The position numbers and the translations under genes are program-made. From Diploscapter coronatus (Eukaryota; Nematoda; Chromadorea; Rhabditida; Rhabditidae), in NCBI GenBank assembly GCA_964036155.1, contig OZ038422.1, forward strand, positions 11,803,201 to 11,867,200: a stretch of 64,000 bases of DNA, given 5' to 3'. Position 1 is the first letter of the stretch. Every line of letters starts with the position of its first letter. The notes beneath the pieces are model-generated. The model was not told the origin of the DNA. It made no database searches and worked only from the letters and a program-made list of their open reading frames with translations. Below, piece by piece: positions 29,301 through 43,000 of the stretch.

Positions 29301-31004
29301 CCCTAAGTCGCTAATTCGAATATAAGCTGATGATGCAATGGATGGATTTGAAAACTGATTATCCCTTAGCCTTTAACATGCCGTTCCAAATACCAGAGCG
29401 GTCATTTCCCTAGCTAATTAAATCACCTTAACTGTCGTCGTTTAATGCGCATTTGTGTGAAACACGGATTTGTTCAGTTTAGTCGTTAGCTAGCAATTAG
29501 AACGGCGCGATAATGATAAGGCATAGAGTGACCGTTCAAAGAAAAAGAATAGATACGAATTAACCTTTGACTGAAAAATGCAGGAGGAAAGGATAATTGA
29601 AACGATTATCTAATTTGGGGAATTGTTTAAAAAGTATTGGCGAAGATCAGCTTTTCATGAGAAAAGATAGTTAGAAAGTCTTAAAAATAATGGAGATAAT
29701 TCGAGAGGTAGAAAAACCAGCTTAAAATCAGCAAATCGTGAAGATCAGCTTCAAAATCATTAAATTAATGAATATCAACATTAAGACCAAATTAAAATAT
29801 TAAACAAAAATTCTTACCGTGCAATGTGACAAATTCACGTCTTTATCATCCGAGGTTTCAATGGGCCGCGAAAATTCCGTCGTCAAATGGCCATTTTCCC
29901 AGTCAAACGATAAAATTTGAACGTTACTGCTCTTAAATTAAGAAAACATTAGCATAGAATAGAAGATCGATATTTTACGTTGTCAGCCTCGAAAATTCCA
30001 GATTCCAGATGACCGTCGGTCAGCGAGAATTGACCGCCTTTAACAATCACTCCTATAGCGTCGGTCTAAGAATTAGCATATTTCAGAATTTGTTTCAGGA
30101 AGAGGCATAATTTTGTCACAATTTACACCATATTTTAAAGGATGTTGTTATTACGGTTTTTGTTTTGCAATATTTACATACCCTTGTTACTTTCTAATGT
30201 ATGCGAGAATAGTTTTGAACCCGTCTGGTCTAATACTTTGCATTTTTATTCTCGCGGTTGCTTTTTCTTAACTTTAACCTCATGTTGAATACTCTTGAAA
30301 CGCATGTTATTTCTTTGCTTACAAAAGGTTGGTGGAAGCGTGTACTTTGGGTAAATCGCGTTGCGCGAAAAAAGAATACAAGTTCCTTTCACACCATTTC
30401 GCTTATGCCAATTCAATGATGAATGGAGGAAAAGCCTTGAAAAGGAGATCGAACTTGGGGAAAAACGGAGAAAAAATCATGCCAAAGGAGGTTTTTCCAC
30501 CATGGAAATTGCGTGAAATCGAGACACACAAAGATTTAAATCTGGCAAATTTCAGCGAACAATTACGCGCACCCGCGTTCTTTTTCGATTAAATCTAAAT
30601 CCAATCTGTAGTTTGAATGAAAATCAATAAAATATCTGATAAAGGGTAGGTTGAAAAGTGATTTTCATTTAAGCAATTTTTACATGATAATGCATAGACA
30701 TGAAATGGATTTTATAAAGCTTTCCCACCGGCGATTTCTCTCCGAAGTAGATTCCGGTCCAGAAGTCTCGGTGCTTCGAAATTGACGTCAATCTGAAGAC
30801 CACGTCCGAACTCAGATCGTCGTATCGCCAGGACACTGTGTAATTCGTAGATCCAAATGTGCACGAGTCCTGCTACGAAAGTTACCGTACACCATACTTT
30901 TAAAACTGCAGTAATCCTACCTTAGAAAGACTCGGGGCGACGGCTTTCGACGATATCCCTGCTATCGAAATTGATAGCAGATATGAAATCAGCATGCGCT
31001 TCAT
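21954..31004 (-). CDS. Secreted protein with two DOMON domains and Cys-rich tail
   Basis: Twenty-one exons from the ATG at 31004: 30921-31004, 30729-30872, 29979-30065, 29818-29931, 26130-26256, 24952-25133, 24685-24759, 24449-24571, 24336-24407, 24121-24201, 24020-24074, 23943-23981, 23838-23899, 23705-23791, 23609-23641, 23509-23563, 23415-23462, 23033-23314, 22879-22971, 22639-22757, 21954-22046; 684 residues, every phase agrees. A signal peptide ([16 protein letters not shown]) leads to DOMON 1 (about 30-180: [32 protein letters not shown]) and DOMON 2 (about 225-380: [26 protein letters not shown]). Then comes a 230-residue Ser/Thr/Pro/Glu linker over nine small exons, probably glycosylated. 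The last 70 residues carry seven cysteines. DOMON domains bind haem or sugars in other proteins; the ligand here is unknown. No C-terminal membrane span is seen. Confidence 0.85.
26821..28789. mobile_element. Palindromic element flanked by TTAA
   Basis: A 1969-bp element lies between TTAA at 26817-26820 and TTAA at 28790-28793. Arms of about 620 bp (26821 to about 27445, and about 28165 to 28789) are near-perfect reverse complements, starting GAGCCATTCC on the left and ending GGAATGTCTC on the right. The central 0.7 kb is not palindromic but is full of GGTACC, GGTATAC and TACCATTTGGTA-like words. The same 63-residue frame appears in both arms as a mirror image, so it is not evidence for a gene. 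No transposase is encoded. TTAA-flanked palindromic elements of this kind are known in nematodes (PALTTAA-type repeats in C. elegans) and are thought to be moved by piggyBac-like enzymes. It sits in the 3.6-kb intron of the DOMON gene. Confidence 0.9.
29081..29102 (+). ncRNA. SL1 spliced-leader sequence copy (possible SL RNA gene or pseudogene)
   Basis: The 22 bases equal the canonical nematode SL1 exon (GGTTTAATTACCC followed by AAGTTTGAG) without a mismatch, and the next two bases are GT, the trans-splice donor. AGTTT at 29095-29099 can pair with AAACT at 29109-29113, as in stem I of SL RNAs. Downstream sequence differs from the C. elegans SL1 RNA body, and I see no clear AATTTTTGG-like Sm site in the next 100 bases. 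It may be a divergent SL RNA gene, an SL RNA pseudogene, or an insertion derived from one. It lies in the DOMON gene intron on the opposite strand, 290 bp from the palindromic element. Confidence 0.55.
30329..30592 (+). CDS. Possible nested intronic ORF, unrecognised
   Basis: An 87-codon frame lies on the plus strand inside the 663-nt intron (30066-30728) of the minus-strand DOMON gene. Its codon choice is mixed and gene-like, with few repeats, the product is basic ([25 protein letters not shown]), and AATAAA follows the stop at 30626. It may extend upstream through an acceptor-like CAAAAG at 30328. No homology is recognised; it could be chance or a fragment of an inserted gene. Confidence 0.25.
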   Translation: MVEACTLGKSRCAKKEYKFLSHHFAYANSMMNGGKALKRRSNLGKNGEKIMPKEVFPPWKLREIETHKDLNLANFSEQLRAPAFFFD

Positions 31005-31588
31005 CGCCGAGGGTATTCACACAATTGAAATGAATGAACCTTTCGAATAATATGGAGGAGGCAGAAACGGAGAGAGGGTTTATCAGAGAGAGCAGAGAGG
31101 CAGAAAACGGAGAAATAGTTTGAAAAAGAGAATTAGAGGGGAAAAAGAAAAAATCTGCGCCAAAGTCGCTAGCCCCGCCCACTTTTGCCATGGGAAAGTG
31201 GAGAAATAGTGAGTAGTTAGAAGAGAAGGGAGAGAAATAAAGTGGATTTTGAAGGAAAAAGAGAAAAATACCCGGCACCAATGAACTCTTATTCAGAAGG
31301 AAAATGGCTTAAAATTATGGCTCATCGAAAACCACAACAAATTGACCGCAACCTTGACCGTCGATTTACGAACAACTTTCCCATATTAAGGTATTATACC
31401 TGTACGGTTTTTGCGTTAGTAAAAATCTACAATTTTTTCGCGAAAAGTGTTAAGGGGTCACGATATAGGAAAAAACTTCATTTTTGTACTATCGGATAAA
31501 AACGACACAACTCACTAACAGTACTGATCAGATTTTTAAATAACGAGGTTTATTAAGACTACACTAAAGAATAGAAATAATCCCTTTT
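31005..31588. other. Intergenic region between semaphorin 3' end and DOMON 5' end
   Basis: Both neighbours are on the minus strand. It holds a purine-rich stretch with GAGAAATAGT words (31060-31240), presumed promoter sequence of the DOMON gene, and TTTATT at 31549-31554, the likely polyadenylation signal of the semaphorin gene read on the minus strand. Confidence 0.5.
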
Positions 31589-34500
31589 CTAACAGTACGT
31601 TTGTCGAGATGACGCTATTGAAACCGTCATTGGGTGGGACGTCGTGGAAAATGAGGAATCTGGAGAGGCGTACGCCAAAATCGCCGCCGTTGACGCAGAA
31701 TCTTTACAGGGAGACTTGGAGTGGCGTCTCGAGCGACAATGATACGTGAATCTGAAAAAGGCGTTAAGTGACGTTATAACTTTAGACAATGAATCATATT
31801 TTTCATCATGGCGTTTTTATGGGGATGTTATATCTTAGAAAAAAGATGTCATAAGTGTTGGAAAAGTGTTAGGTTTTTATCATTACTCCATCTTTTACAA
31901 TAACACCATTTTCTTACCCATAATTGCACAAACAATTGAGCAGAGCACCCGTGGTGAGACCCATACAAAATAAAAATAGCGACTCGAGGCTTACTGAAAT
32001 CAATTTCATAAGTTTTTTTATTTTCTATATGGTTTTAAAATTTCAAAAAAAAATTAGCATAATTTGTAAATTTCTCTGAGATTTTTCTTGGACCTGTTGA
32101 CATTTGTTTAATTTTTAGACCTACAAATTCTGGCTAATAGAGGAGGCGTTTTGACGACGTCCCGGTGATGAATAACCTCGACGACCGAGGGCGCGTCCGT
32201 AGTGGGACAGGTGCATTTGGGACAGTCGATGAAACCTCCGGAATTTTTCGAAGCCGGAATTCCGACCTTCGGAAAATCTACAGCTGAATTCGACTCGAGT
32301 GGTGAAGGCGAGTGGCATTTCGTCGAGTTTTGAGTGATATAACGACGACGACTAAAGTAGGCATTATTTTAAAATTTTGCTAAATAAAGACACGATTAAA
32401 ATGTGTGTTTGAGAAAATTATGATGAAAATAATCAATTTTAAATAGGTTAAATAAACTTTTCGTTGATGTTACGACTAAATGGGCATTTTTAAAAGCCCG
32501 CATTGCGTACCTCCAATTCTCGTCGAGTTCAACGCATTCGTCGGTGGTTTCGAGCCAACCACAGTGGAGATCCCTAGCCTTCAAACAGTCCGCGCAGGGC
32601 GTCAAAGATTCTGATTTTGACAGCGATTTACAATTAGATACAGGAAGCCGGAATAGCTTAATTAGGGTAATTGATTGATTTAATTTAATTGAGCTAATTA
32701 GATTTTTTAAACTGGCTAACGATCTGTTTAATTAGGGTAATTAGCTGGTTGGATTTGTTAACTTTCCATTTAGTTATCGTAATTATCTTACCGAGTTAGA
32801 GGTTAGCAATACCAATGAAGACGATAAAACGCCGTTTGCTAGTTTCTGAGAGTACAAATTCAAAGATACTGGAGATGATTTAGTCTGGAAAGTGCAAGTT
32901 TTTTGAAAAATTTGAAAAGTTCTTACAATCGAGTTTTCGTAAATAGCGACTCTTCTAGCATTATCTTCAGTCTCTTTCACAGCTTTCAGAATTCGACCCT
33001 TATTTGTAGCTATGTAAAGCATCGTTTTAGAATTTCCAGAGGCATCTAAGTTCAGAGTTGGGAAATTTGCCATAGATCGCCATGTTTACCTTTAACATTG
33101 TTATCGACTACCAAAGACATAAGCTTATCTTCGCCATGATGTACGAATAAGGGGTTAGCGGAAATTGCTGAAATTTAGCTTTCTTTAATTATAAAAATAA
33201 TAAGCTTACTTTTCTCAATTAACGGCTGATTTCTAATGCTCGTTAATTCATTAGGACTAGAGGCTTTAGGGCAAGTGGACTTCTCTTGAAAAGCGGAATT
33301 AAAAGTTGCCGTAATTTGTGATCGAGAGTAGACGCAAACAGCTGAGGCGCCTAAAATTTTGAAATACTAAAACACAAAATATTTTTATTTTAGTCTTAAT
33401 TATTATCGAATAAAAAAATTAATCTACCGATTCCAGCCAACTGAGATATGAAAGAAGCGTAAATATGAGTCTTGGTTGCGAAAATCGAGGTCAGCTATAA
33501 TTATTTTTGATGGGGATCAGCTTTTCTTCAAGCTCTACCTGGTTGAAATACATTGGTTCTGAATCGGGCTCCTCCCATTTGCATTCTAATCGAGCCTTTA
33601 CGAAAGAGCTCCATTCTTTTTCGTAGGGTTTTCTGAAGGGTTTTATTTTTGAGGACATTCTTTAAAGAGGCTAAATTTTAGAAAAAAAATTTAATGGAAA
33701 ATTTTGTGGGAAAAGCTGAAAAATTTCATTTGGAGGCATTTTTCAGGGAACATTTTCTGGGAACAGAATCTTTAAAAATCTACCCCGCTCCTAGGTCGTT
33801 CGCACAAACTCTCCCAATTCTTGAAACTCGTCTGACATGGCATTGCTCCGAATCGAACGGGGTTTCCGTGAAAAATAATAGGATTTGTTCGTCGTTAGGC
33901 AAAATTTGTATGAAGTCGGCCTTTTCGAAGTGTTCCTTGGAGGTTCGAAGAAACTTCGATGACAAATCGATGTTCTGACGGAGAAATAGGGAATCCGACG
34001 AGGAGTACTCGGTTACTATAAGATGACGATATTTTAAAAATCAATCAAATGGCGTTATTTAAAAAAATATTATAGATGAAGTTTTTTTTAAATCAATCAA
34101 ATAACATTTTTTAGATTATCATAAGATTATTTTATTTTACGGGAATACATTATTTAAAAGTTAATATTAGCTGAATTCCTCCATTAAATCTTTTTAATAT
34201 TAGATGAATTTGGGATGTTTGAAATCATAATCTTTAATGTTTTACCTGTAGCCGTATACAGAGATTCATTAATTCTGTAAAATGGTACATTAGCTTGAGG
34301 TTCGTAAGGAACTATGCCGATGCCGGAAAATTTACGGAATAGTTCTGAAAAATTGAACATTTCGAGAAAATTAGTTGTTTCTACTTTTATTCCTGAATAC
34401 AGCACAAGTAGGGTGCAAGGCGTATGAGCCACAGAAAACTATGCCTTCTCGAGTTTCATAAGCAATTCGAATATAGTTTTCGCAGATATTCTGAATTTTA

Positions 34501-34929
34501 AATTTGTCCTAACTTTAAAACATTATTTACCGCGTCTGAAACAATGTCTAGACACTCCTTCCTAGCGTCTTCACTTGGTTTCCACTCAAAATGATCCCGA
34601 ATTTCCAAGTTTTTCAGACTCACATTATAGATTAAATTTCTACAAATTAAAATGTATGTTAATTTTAGAAAAATATGACTTACTTTCCACCCAATAATAA
34701 AAAATCCCCATAGTTTTTCAATAGTGCTAACGATTGACCTTGATCAAATTCATTCGATAAAACTAAATTAAAAAAAAAAATCTTCAAAATTTTAAAACGA
34801 GTCACCTTTTTCAACTTTCAAGATAGGTACAATATCGGTAGGCAATAGAAATGAATAAATAGACTTAATGAAGAATATAAATATGAGAAAAGTTCGTATT
34901 TTCGTTGGTTCTATGATATTTTTGAGCAT
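31589..34929 (-). CDS. Class 1 transmembrane semaphorin (SMP-1/SMP-2-like)
   Basis: Sixteen exons from the ATG at 34929: 34806-34929, 34684-34762, 34531-34639, 34385-34490, 34246-34344, 33784-34015, 33539-33632, 33428-33494, 33210-33350, 33090-33167, 32927-33045, 32792-32884, 32511-32656, 32125-32351, 31918-31993, 31589-31751; 650 residues. Signal peptide at about 13-28. A sema propeller follows (FLLLGGKNLIYNVSL, VFCGSYALHPTCA, FFTETPF, VSRIGRVCANDLGAG, WSSFVKARLEC, SAVCVYS, LYIATNKGRILKA). The PSI domain has CADCLKARDLHCGW. A stalk leads to one span (SLFLFCMGLTTGALLNCLC) and a basic Ser-rich tail of about 55 residues ending QTYC. Semaphorins bind plexins to guide axons and epithelial cells. 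Residue order and length fit nematode SMP proteins rather than secreted MAB-20. An acceptor-like TAATTTAG lies 17 nt before the ATG. Confidence 0.92.
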
Positions 34930-37020
34930 AATTTGATCATATCTAAATTAGAGTACGTAATGTAAAAATCGAAAATAATATATGAAAACGCAACAAGATA
35001 AATGGGGTGAATTATAAGACCGGAATAGACATTATTAACCCGATATGGCATATATGGATTAGATAGATAAAGAAGTGGGATATATGAAATCTCGAGAGAA
35101 ATAAGATTGGAAGAGAATACGCATTTCACTTTTGGAAGAAGGAAAGAAAGAAATTATGCCCTGAAGTGGAATATTAATATCATCTGATAAGAAATCAGCA
35201 GGGTTTATTTATCAATCAATCAATATAGTTGAAGGTGGCATCATTTTACTATAAATTTAACAAAGATAATATGAAGAAATAAATTGATTTTTAGATAAAT
35301 TATCTATGTATTGATAAAACTTGATAAAATAATAAAATTTAATAGGAATATCTGAATTTTGAATATAAACTGAACAAAAACACTAGTCTGAAAATTATCC
35401 AGCTTAAAATAAATTACCTCACAACAGGACTAATTTTCTAATTGTGTATGAACATAAAATTTTTCACCTCGCAATTTTTTCCGACTCTGCGGAAAAATTG
35501 ACGGCCTCTCGAGCGAAATGGCAAAGTGTAATGAGCAGAAGCGCGAATGAAAAATGAATTTTTAGGGGAAAAAATGTCTGAACTCAGGAAAATTAGGCGG
35601 AATGTTATCTTCACAGCTACATACGATTGATTATCCCCAAATTAATTTATCTTATCCGGTCATTCTTTCACGACAATTTAAAGCAAATGTCGTAAAATAT
35701 TGGCAGGATGAGTGTGTACTGCACGAAAACTATCAAGGTTAATAGAACAATTGCTAAGAGAAAACGAGAGAGAAAGACATAGGATGTTTTTCGCACCAGA
35801 CCCATGGATAATTGATTATCAGCTGTGCATTTTGAGAGGAGGGCAGAGAAAATTTAGTACAACATCAGTGTACTACTCCCGTAATTTGTCGGGATAGCCT
35901 GATTTATTCTTGAAAGTATGATGAAGATAAGCTTTTTCTTGCAAGAAAAATTAAATAACTTCATGAATATGGACTTATTTGTGGAGGAAATTGATAAAAT
36001 ATATGATTTATACAATAGAAAATGCATAATTTTAAGTAAATCATGACATTTTTAAATGAAAGCCAGCTTTCTATTTAAAGAAAATGATATAATTTCTTAG
36101 AGAAAGTCAATAAAATTGATGGTAGAAAAGCGAGAAAACCATAAAATTCTCGAAGAAAACGAAAACCAAGCGAAAACGAAAATGAAAATCAGCTTGGAAC
36201 TTGAACATAGAAAAAGCGAACTACGGAAGAAGCTTTACTGAGAAATGAGAGCGATGAATATCGCGGACTTGAGAAAAGGAAGAAAGGATAGAATAAATCA
36301 GGAGAAAATAAAAACCCGACGGCGATTTTTCCCGTGCTAACTAAAACAATACTTATTTCGGCTAACTTTAAAGTTGACTAATCTGTAAATTTCGCCTATT
36401 TTGAAAGATGAGTCTTTGTAAATATTGAGCGAAATTTACAAACAGCTGAAATCTAAACTATCGAATTTTACACCGAAACTTTATTACATATTCTAGATGT
36501 AATTCAATATTCAGAAAGCAAAACATAACAAACGTCCGAGATTTCTGAACACTTTCATGCATAATATTTGTACTTTCGGAATTATTTTTCTTAGAAAAAT
36601 ATTTATTATCCTTAATAAAACTAACATTTTGTCATAGAATAATTTTTATCTCTGAACAAAGATAAATTTGCGATTTTTTTGCATAAGAAGCAAAATTTCT
36701 GTCTAAGAATAGGAAATGATATGTAAATTTTAAGAATATAAAAGATGCATATTTTTAGAAACTGTATAGGTTATTATGCCAGACATAAATGTGTGCATCC
36801 GAAAGAGTGGGGGCAAAGATTAAAATTACAAACAAAGACACTGAAACAAATATTCTTGAGCTAGGCTTAACTATGGTGATATAACATGTCTTATCTTATA
36901 AAAGAGATGATTAAATCCCTCTTCTCAAATTTAGGAAAACAGAGCAATTTCGATGACCCGTCGTTTACAAATTTCCAAAAAGTGCAAGTTTTTTTTACAA
37001 AAATCGTAATTTTTACAAAA
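34930..37020. other. Intergenic region between semaphorin and formin genes
   Basis: No supported gene. It should contain the semaphorin promoter. Dispersed motifs seen: GGGATATATGAAATC near 35078, TGAAGATAAGCTTTTT at 35922-35937, and purine-rich stretches near 35040-35160 and 36110-36310. Confidence 0.5.
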
Positions 37021-40000
37021 TTAATAATTCGAAGTTTCCAATTCGCCGTCTACTAATCGTAGGGTCCGGGTTCTTCTTACTAAAATTTTTAACTTAGTAA
37101 AACGCTAATTTTAACAATACTAATTCCTTACAACTCTTCCTATTGAACTGTCTGGCTTTCCTTCGGTGATCCCGAACCTCCGACTGCAAAGTCGCCGCTT
37201 TCACCAGTCCGTTCAAGATCTCATCTTCTGGCGACTCGTCGCCGTTTTCTGAACGTTAATTATTTGAATTAGATAATTACCACGAGCCAACTAGTCAATT
37301 ACACACTTAATTACCTTTGGGTAGCGGCGACTTATCGTTCGGCGGTGGTCTAGCGCCACGTCTTCGCAGAGTGCCATCATCAAACCCATTAGAAAGAAGT
37401 CCCATTAGTTCTTCGTGACGCTAAATTAACATATTCTTGTTAATCTTTTAACGCTTGTGTTCATTTCTAACCTGTTGAGAATTATTCAACGGGGGTGGTC
37501 TTCGTCGAACCATCATAGAGCTATCCGACGGTTCCCCGCCTCCATTTTCCAGAGCCCAAATTTTACCCCTGAATTAAAAAATTAGCAAAAAGAGTTCATT
37601 TTAGCGTGCCTAGTCTTATTCCGCTCCCGTTTCTCGGCCATGCGTTTTCGCTGTTGCAGGATTTTGTCTCGAGTAGTACGATATTCCAGCGCGAATTCGG
37701 TAACCATTTTGAAGACTTCATTCGGGTTCTGGTTAGGGATTTCCTCGACAGAATAGCCAAAGAAAAGGAGGAAGGCGTGCCATCTAAAATACCGTAAAAT
37801 CTAAAATCGAAGTCCACGGACGTCTATTTTTCAGTTTCCAAATTTTAAGAAAATTTCAAATTTTCAAATCATTACAACTCTTCACCTAATGATCGTAGTC
37901 ACTTCAAATTAAGACTAAATTTACACTACACAAAACGAAAGAACACTATAAAAACACGTTCTGAGATAATTTGAGTTGGGTAATGGGTAGTTCTGGCGTT
38001 TCGGGAGACGGACTTTTGTTTTAGATTTTAAAATATGCCAATTTTTAACGGGAAACTTTCATTTTTAAATGCGTTAATCTTAGTGATCCTTACCGATTTT
38101 TCGTGACCGTGTAGATAGCCTTCAATTGATGAATTCTCTGAGCGACATCGGTCAGATAATCGTTAATTTTCTGCCGCATTGAAGATTGATCGTTCTAAAA
38201 ATTAGCATAGCTTAAAATTAGCGCCTTTTCCAAACCTTGCTAATTTTCGTCAGATATTCCCAGCTGGATTTGCAGTCCTTTTCGAGCTTCATGAGATTTT
38301 CCAGCAGTTCTTTGTAGTCGATCTGAAATTATGTTAATGTTAAAATTTAACAACGGTTTCTAGCATAAATATTAAATTTTACCCTCGAAGCCCTAGCGAC
38401 CGCACCAAATTCGGAATACAAGTCGGTTCCTTCTGGGTAGTGTTCCACCATGTATTCAGCCAAATGATATGTCAAAGTATGTTTGTAAACCGGGTCTTTA
38501 ACTTCCGAGGCCTTAGTTAAATAGTCCAGATAGAAACCCTTGATCTGAATTTGAAAATGTAAAAAATAGGGTCGAATTATAAAATTTGAAAGTTAGAACA
38601 TTTTCTTACCCCCGTCCCAGATAATGAGTTGCCAATGGCCAGCAGCATGCCCATAGCGACTTTGAATGTCTTGGATTCCTCCATTTCTTTCATGCCCAAT
38701 TGCAAGTCCATCAACGGTTCAGCAATATCCTTTTCGCAGTTCTTATAGTCCAAAGTGAAGATCCATAATTTTAGCCTCTCCAATAGACAAGGTATCTGAG
38801 CCAATTTCACCAGGAATTGCTCGGCGTTACCCTAAAATATTCATCATATGTCAAAGAATAGGACATAGTATGGATGATGTATCGCGTAAAATATTTGGGC
38901 AGCCTGTGTTTGGCGTAATGACGAAGCGCATTTTTGTATTTGACGAAACACGATAGAAATTGATGGAAACTTGGAAAGGTAACATATAGCCGCGCAGTCA
39001 CCAAAAGAAATAGTGCAAGAAAAAGTCCTACCAGACCCTACCCTACTCTTACCCTATACTATTTCCCTCGTGAGTACGTGCTATTAATCCAAGTTGCCAT
39101 CAATCTCTATTGCGTTTCATTCTTTTTCGCTTCGTCATTACGTCTTTTACAAATCGGCAATATTTGAAATTTCACTTACCAAGGTCATATCCGGATTTTC
39201 AGCCGCCTTCAATTCTATTTGCTCGATCTCTTTCTCAACCGGCATCATTTCTTTGAGGATTTTCTCGATACACTCCTTATTTAAGACGAGGGAGTCAAAT
39301 TTCTGAAATTTCATGCTAGTTTGTGTCAAATAGGCGCTAATGCTTACCATTATCGCAGTGGGAATGACGTTGATTGGTGGTAGCTTTGTTAAACCAATGT
39401 TAATAGCCTGACTTCTTTTAATACTCAGAACCGAGAGGACTTGGGGCTTGACTTCATTGACTTTCTGAAAATTTCAACTTTTAGCAGAGCGTAGCGCTAG
39501 CTTTTAACAAGACGCCAGTTTTCACCTTTATAGCCTGCTCCTTCGAGTGCTTTGTTTCAAACAGCTGGACCAATTTATTAGCGTCGATATTCGGTTTCTG
39601 ACTATCGATGACATGCCAAAAAGTGCCGCCCTTTTTCTTCAGCGCTGGAACTGGAGGAGGCTCTACCGACGCTGGCTTCCAATGCAATTTCAGGACTCCT
39701 TTCGATTGAGAGGTACCTAATTAGGGTAATTAAGTCGGTTGGTTAACTGGGGAATGGTCTCACCTGGCGAAGGACTACCATCTCTGTTGTTACCCAAGTT
39801 AGGCGGTGGAGGGATGGAGCCAAAACCCAAGGGTGGCGCAGGAGGTATTGAGCCAGGGAGGCCTTGTAGCCTCGGCGGTAGAGGAATACTCGCCATAGAG
39901 GGTGGTGGGGGTGGAATACCCAAGGTAGTTCCAGTCTCCCTTTCTTCGGCCATTTTAGCGCATCGTGCTAGCATTAGAGGGTCCTTGAAGTGCGATTTTT

Positions 40001-43000
40001 GTCATATATTTTTAAAAACATTTTCTGTCTACCTGTTCAAATTCAGCAGCGTGGAATTCGGAAAAGTCCAGATCGTTGATGATCAGGGGGCGAGACTTCA
40101 AGTTTTCGGCAGCCTTTTTCCATTGAAGCTCGGCTTCGGACTCCTTCTTCTCGAAACCGGCCCGGTTGGCTTCCGCAGACTTCGCAGCTCGCTTTTGCAG
40201 CAACGCAGCGAAAGAGTCGCCATTTCCATCACTTCGCTCGATTTTGGCCTAAAATTTTCAAGTTTAGCCAAAAATTAAAATTTTCCTGTTTGTCACACTT
40301 ACCTTCGGAGGGGGCGGTTTTTCGGGTTCAGGCTCTTTCTGTACACTGACATCTGGAAATTCCATTGTCTTGGCCTCTGTAGGCGAGAATAGCGTTGGAA
40401 ACGAGGGTGGAGGTGCTTTGACTATGTGGTCGTCTTCTGAAAATGTTTAGAGCGTTGTGGATTTTTCAAATTTTTTGCTTACCCTGAGGAGTAACTGGTT
40501 GTTGGTTTTCCTGATTCTCGACTAGATTTATGGGCTCGGGGATTCTCTTCAATTTCGGCGATGTATCACCGTTATTAATTGGCGAAGCGGTTCGGTTGAT
40601 CGGCGAGGTTTTGCCGGATATAGTTGGAGAAATCTTAAATTTGTGTCATGAATAATTGAATCTCGGATTTATTATAGCCTAAAACCTTGGTTTAGCATAG
40701 CTAATAAAGCTTTTAAAATTTATATAACTAAGTAGTAAAATGACTATAAAATTTTTTGAATTACGCAATATTTTTCAATTTGATACCTGAGCGATTTCCT
40801 GGCGCCAAGGTGGTGGGGGAGGTGCGGGCGTGATATCGTTAACGGACTGATTGTGGCCATTAAACAACGTTTTGGCCTGCGCAAATTGCATGTGCTCTTC
40901 CTGACGTGCGCGGGCGTCCTGGTATCTTCTCCTGATGATGTCCTTCCTTGAATTTTCAATAGGACGAACCGACTCATGTGCGGCGCTAAAATTAGTCTAT
41001 TTTCCCGAGTTTTACAAATTTCCAAACACTTTTCTACAACTGACTTTAGACTCGACAAGTTCAACAACTTAGACTAAAGTTCACTTCAAAAACGGCAAAA
41101 ATAGAACAAAATTAGTCAAACTCTACAAGTTTCTTAAGGGCAACTCGTATTCGACGAGATGACGAGATCTCGTTTCCCATACTATCTCGCTCAGCTCTCA
41201 TTCCTTTAGGTAAACTATAGAACACTTCCTTTCGTCATTTACTAAATAGGGTCTCATCGTTTAGGACCTTGTCGTCTCGTCATTTACGAATTGCTGTTTC
41301 TTAATCTTAGATCTCATGCCCAAAAATCTTATTAGTCTTTTTGTGAATTCTTCATGTTTGAATCCATGCTTTACCTGTCTCTATGTTTAACCGGCTGGTC
41401 TCTTTTCATCTGAAGAACTTTTCCCAATTTCTCCAATGCAGACTCAATATCTTCCGGCATATCGTGCTGAGAGTTCGAGTATCTGTTAGGTGATTTCGAA
41501 CTCCGTCTTGATGACATATTGTCGTCGTGGTCTTTAGAATCCTCATACGTCACTGTTTGATAGGATTCAGAAGGTCCGACGTCATGACGTCCCTCTGGTT
41601 CCCAGGTACGAACATCCAGGTTAGGACTTATTTCGGGTTGCCAATCGTCAGATGTAATTGTAGTGTTTCCATCTCGCGACTCATAGCCAGACTCGTCGTC
41701 ACGAATCAACGTTCCGACCTGGCGTCCGGATTCAGAATCTCGGGCGTCGACGTACCGCGAATCTGAATCCTGACTGATGTCATCACGGGTGTCGTGGTAT
41801 GAAGAAGATATGGAACGAGTGTCGACTGAACTTCGACGATGCTCAGAACGTCTGGAAATTCTGATTAGAGGTGTGACGTCATTTATTATTTCTAACGCCC
41901 TTTATTAAATTATAACGCTACTTATTAATCATGATGACGCTTCTACTGATTAGATTAAATACGAAACCTCACATCATCATTAAACACACGTCATGCTTAT
42001 TCAGAATCAATTTAATGAGTTTCGTGAGAAAATCGACATTTCAACATTGAATCGCATGCGATGAAACATAAAAATGCAAATATTGGTTTCTCTAAGTTTC
42101 ATACCGCATAACCGCAACGTCATCATCGTTATCTGCACGCTCATCCTCTTGGTTAAGTTCTCTTTCATAGAGCCGGCATTGCTCCTGAATTTTAAGCCAT
42201 TTAAAATCTTCGCAATTAGATCAAATTTAGGAGGTTAGAAATTGAATTAGAATTTAGTATATCTGATAATAAAAATTGTGTACCTGAAGCTCTTTGCAGG
42301 TTGATTTACCCATGTTTTTCAAGGCTTCCTCCATACCAAGCGTCTCTAGACTATCAACGGCGTCATAATAGGTGTCCTGAAAATAAATATCTGTGATGAT
42401 TAGGAATATTTTAGATGACTTGAATAAGCTGGACTTCGTCGTAATATTTTCTAAAGCCATAGAAAAACAAGTTAGCATTGCTTTAGAAGGCTTAGCTTAG
42501 CCATATCACATGTTTTCTTTCGAGAAATCAATAATATTTTCTTGGTGGCCAAATATTTTTCCCGTTTTATTATTATTTTTTTATCTAAGCGAGCACTTAC
42601 TCTGTCAGGAATGCCATGCAGGGCCTTGTTGATAACTGTCATCGCGAATACCTGCAATTAATGTCATAAAATTGGGTAATCACTCAAAAAATCTGAAGCC
42701 TATAATGACCATAAAATAATAAAACAGTTGCCTTTTCTCAAGTTTAGCGACGTTCGAGTTTCATATTGAATTTTTGAAAAATTAAAGTACTTCTAAAGAT
42801 AAATATAAAATTAATATTCCGAATGATAAGATTTACAAGAAAGTTAAAATAAATAAATAATAAAATTTAAATCAGATATGACTAATATCCATACATTAAT
42901 AGGTTCTAAGATTCCTAATATCTTGTTTAATATCATAGACATTAAGTGATTAACTAGATGAAATACGAAATAAAGTAAATCGATTTTTGCGAATGATGTA

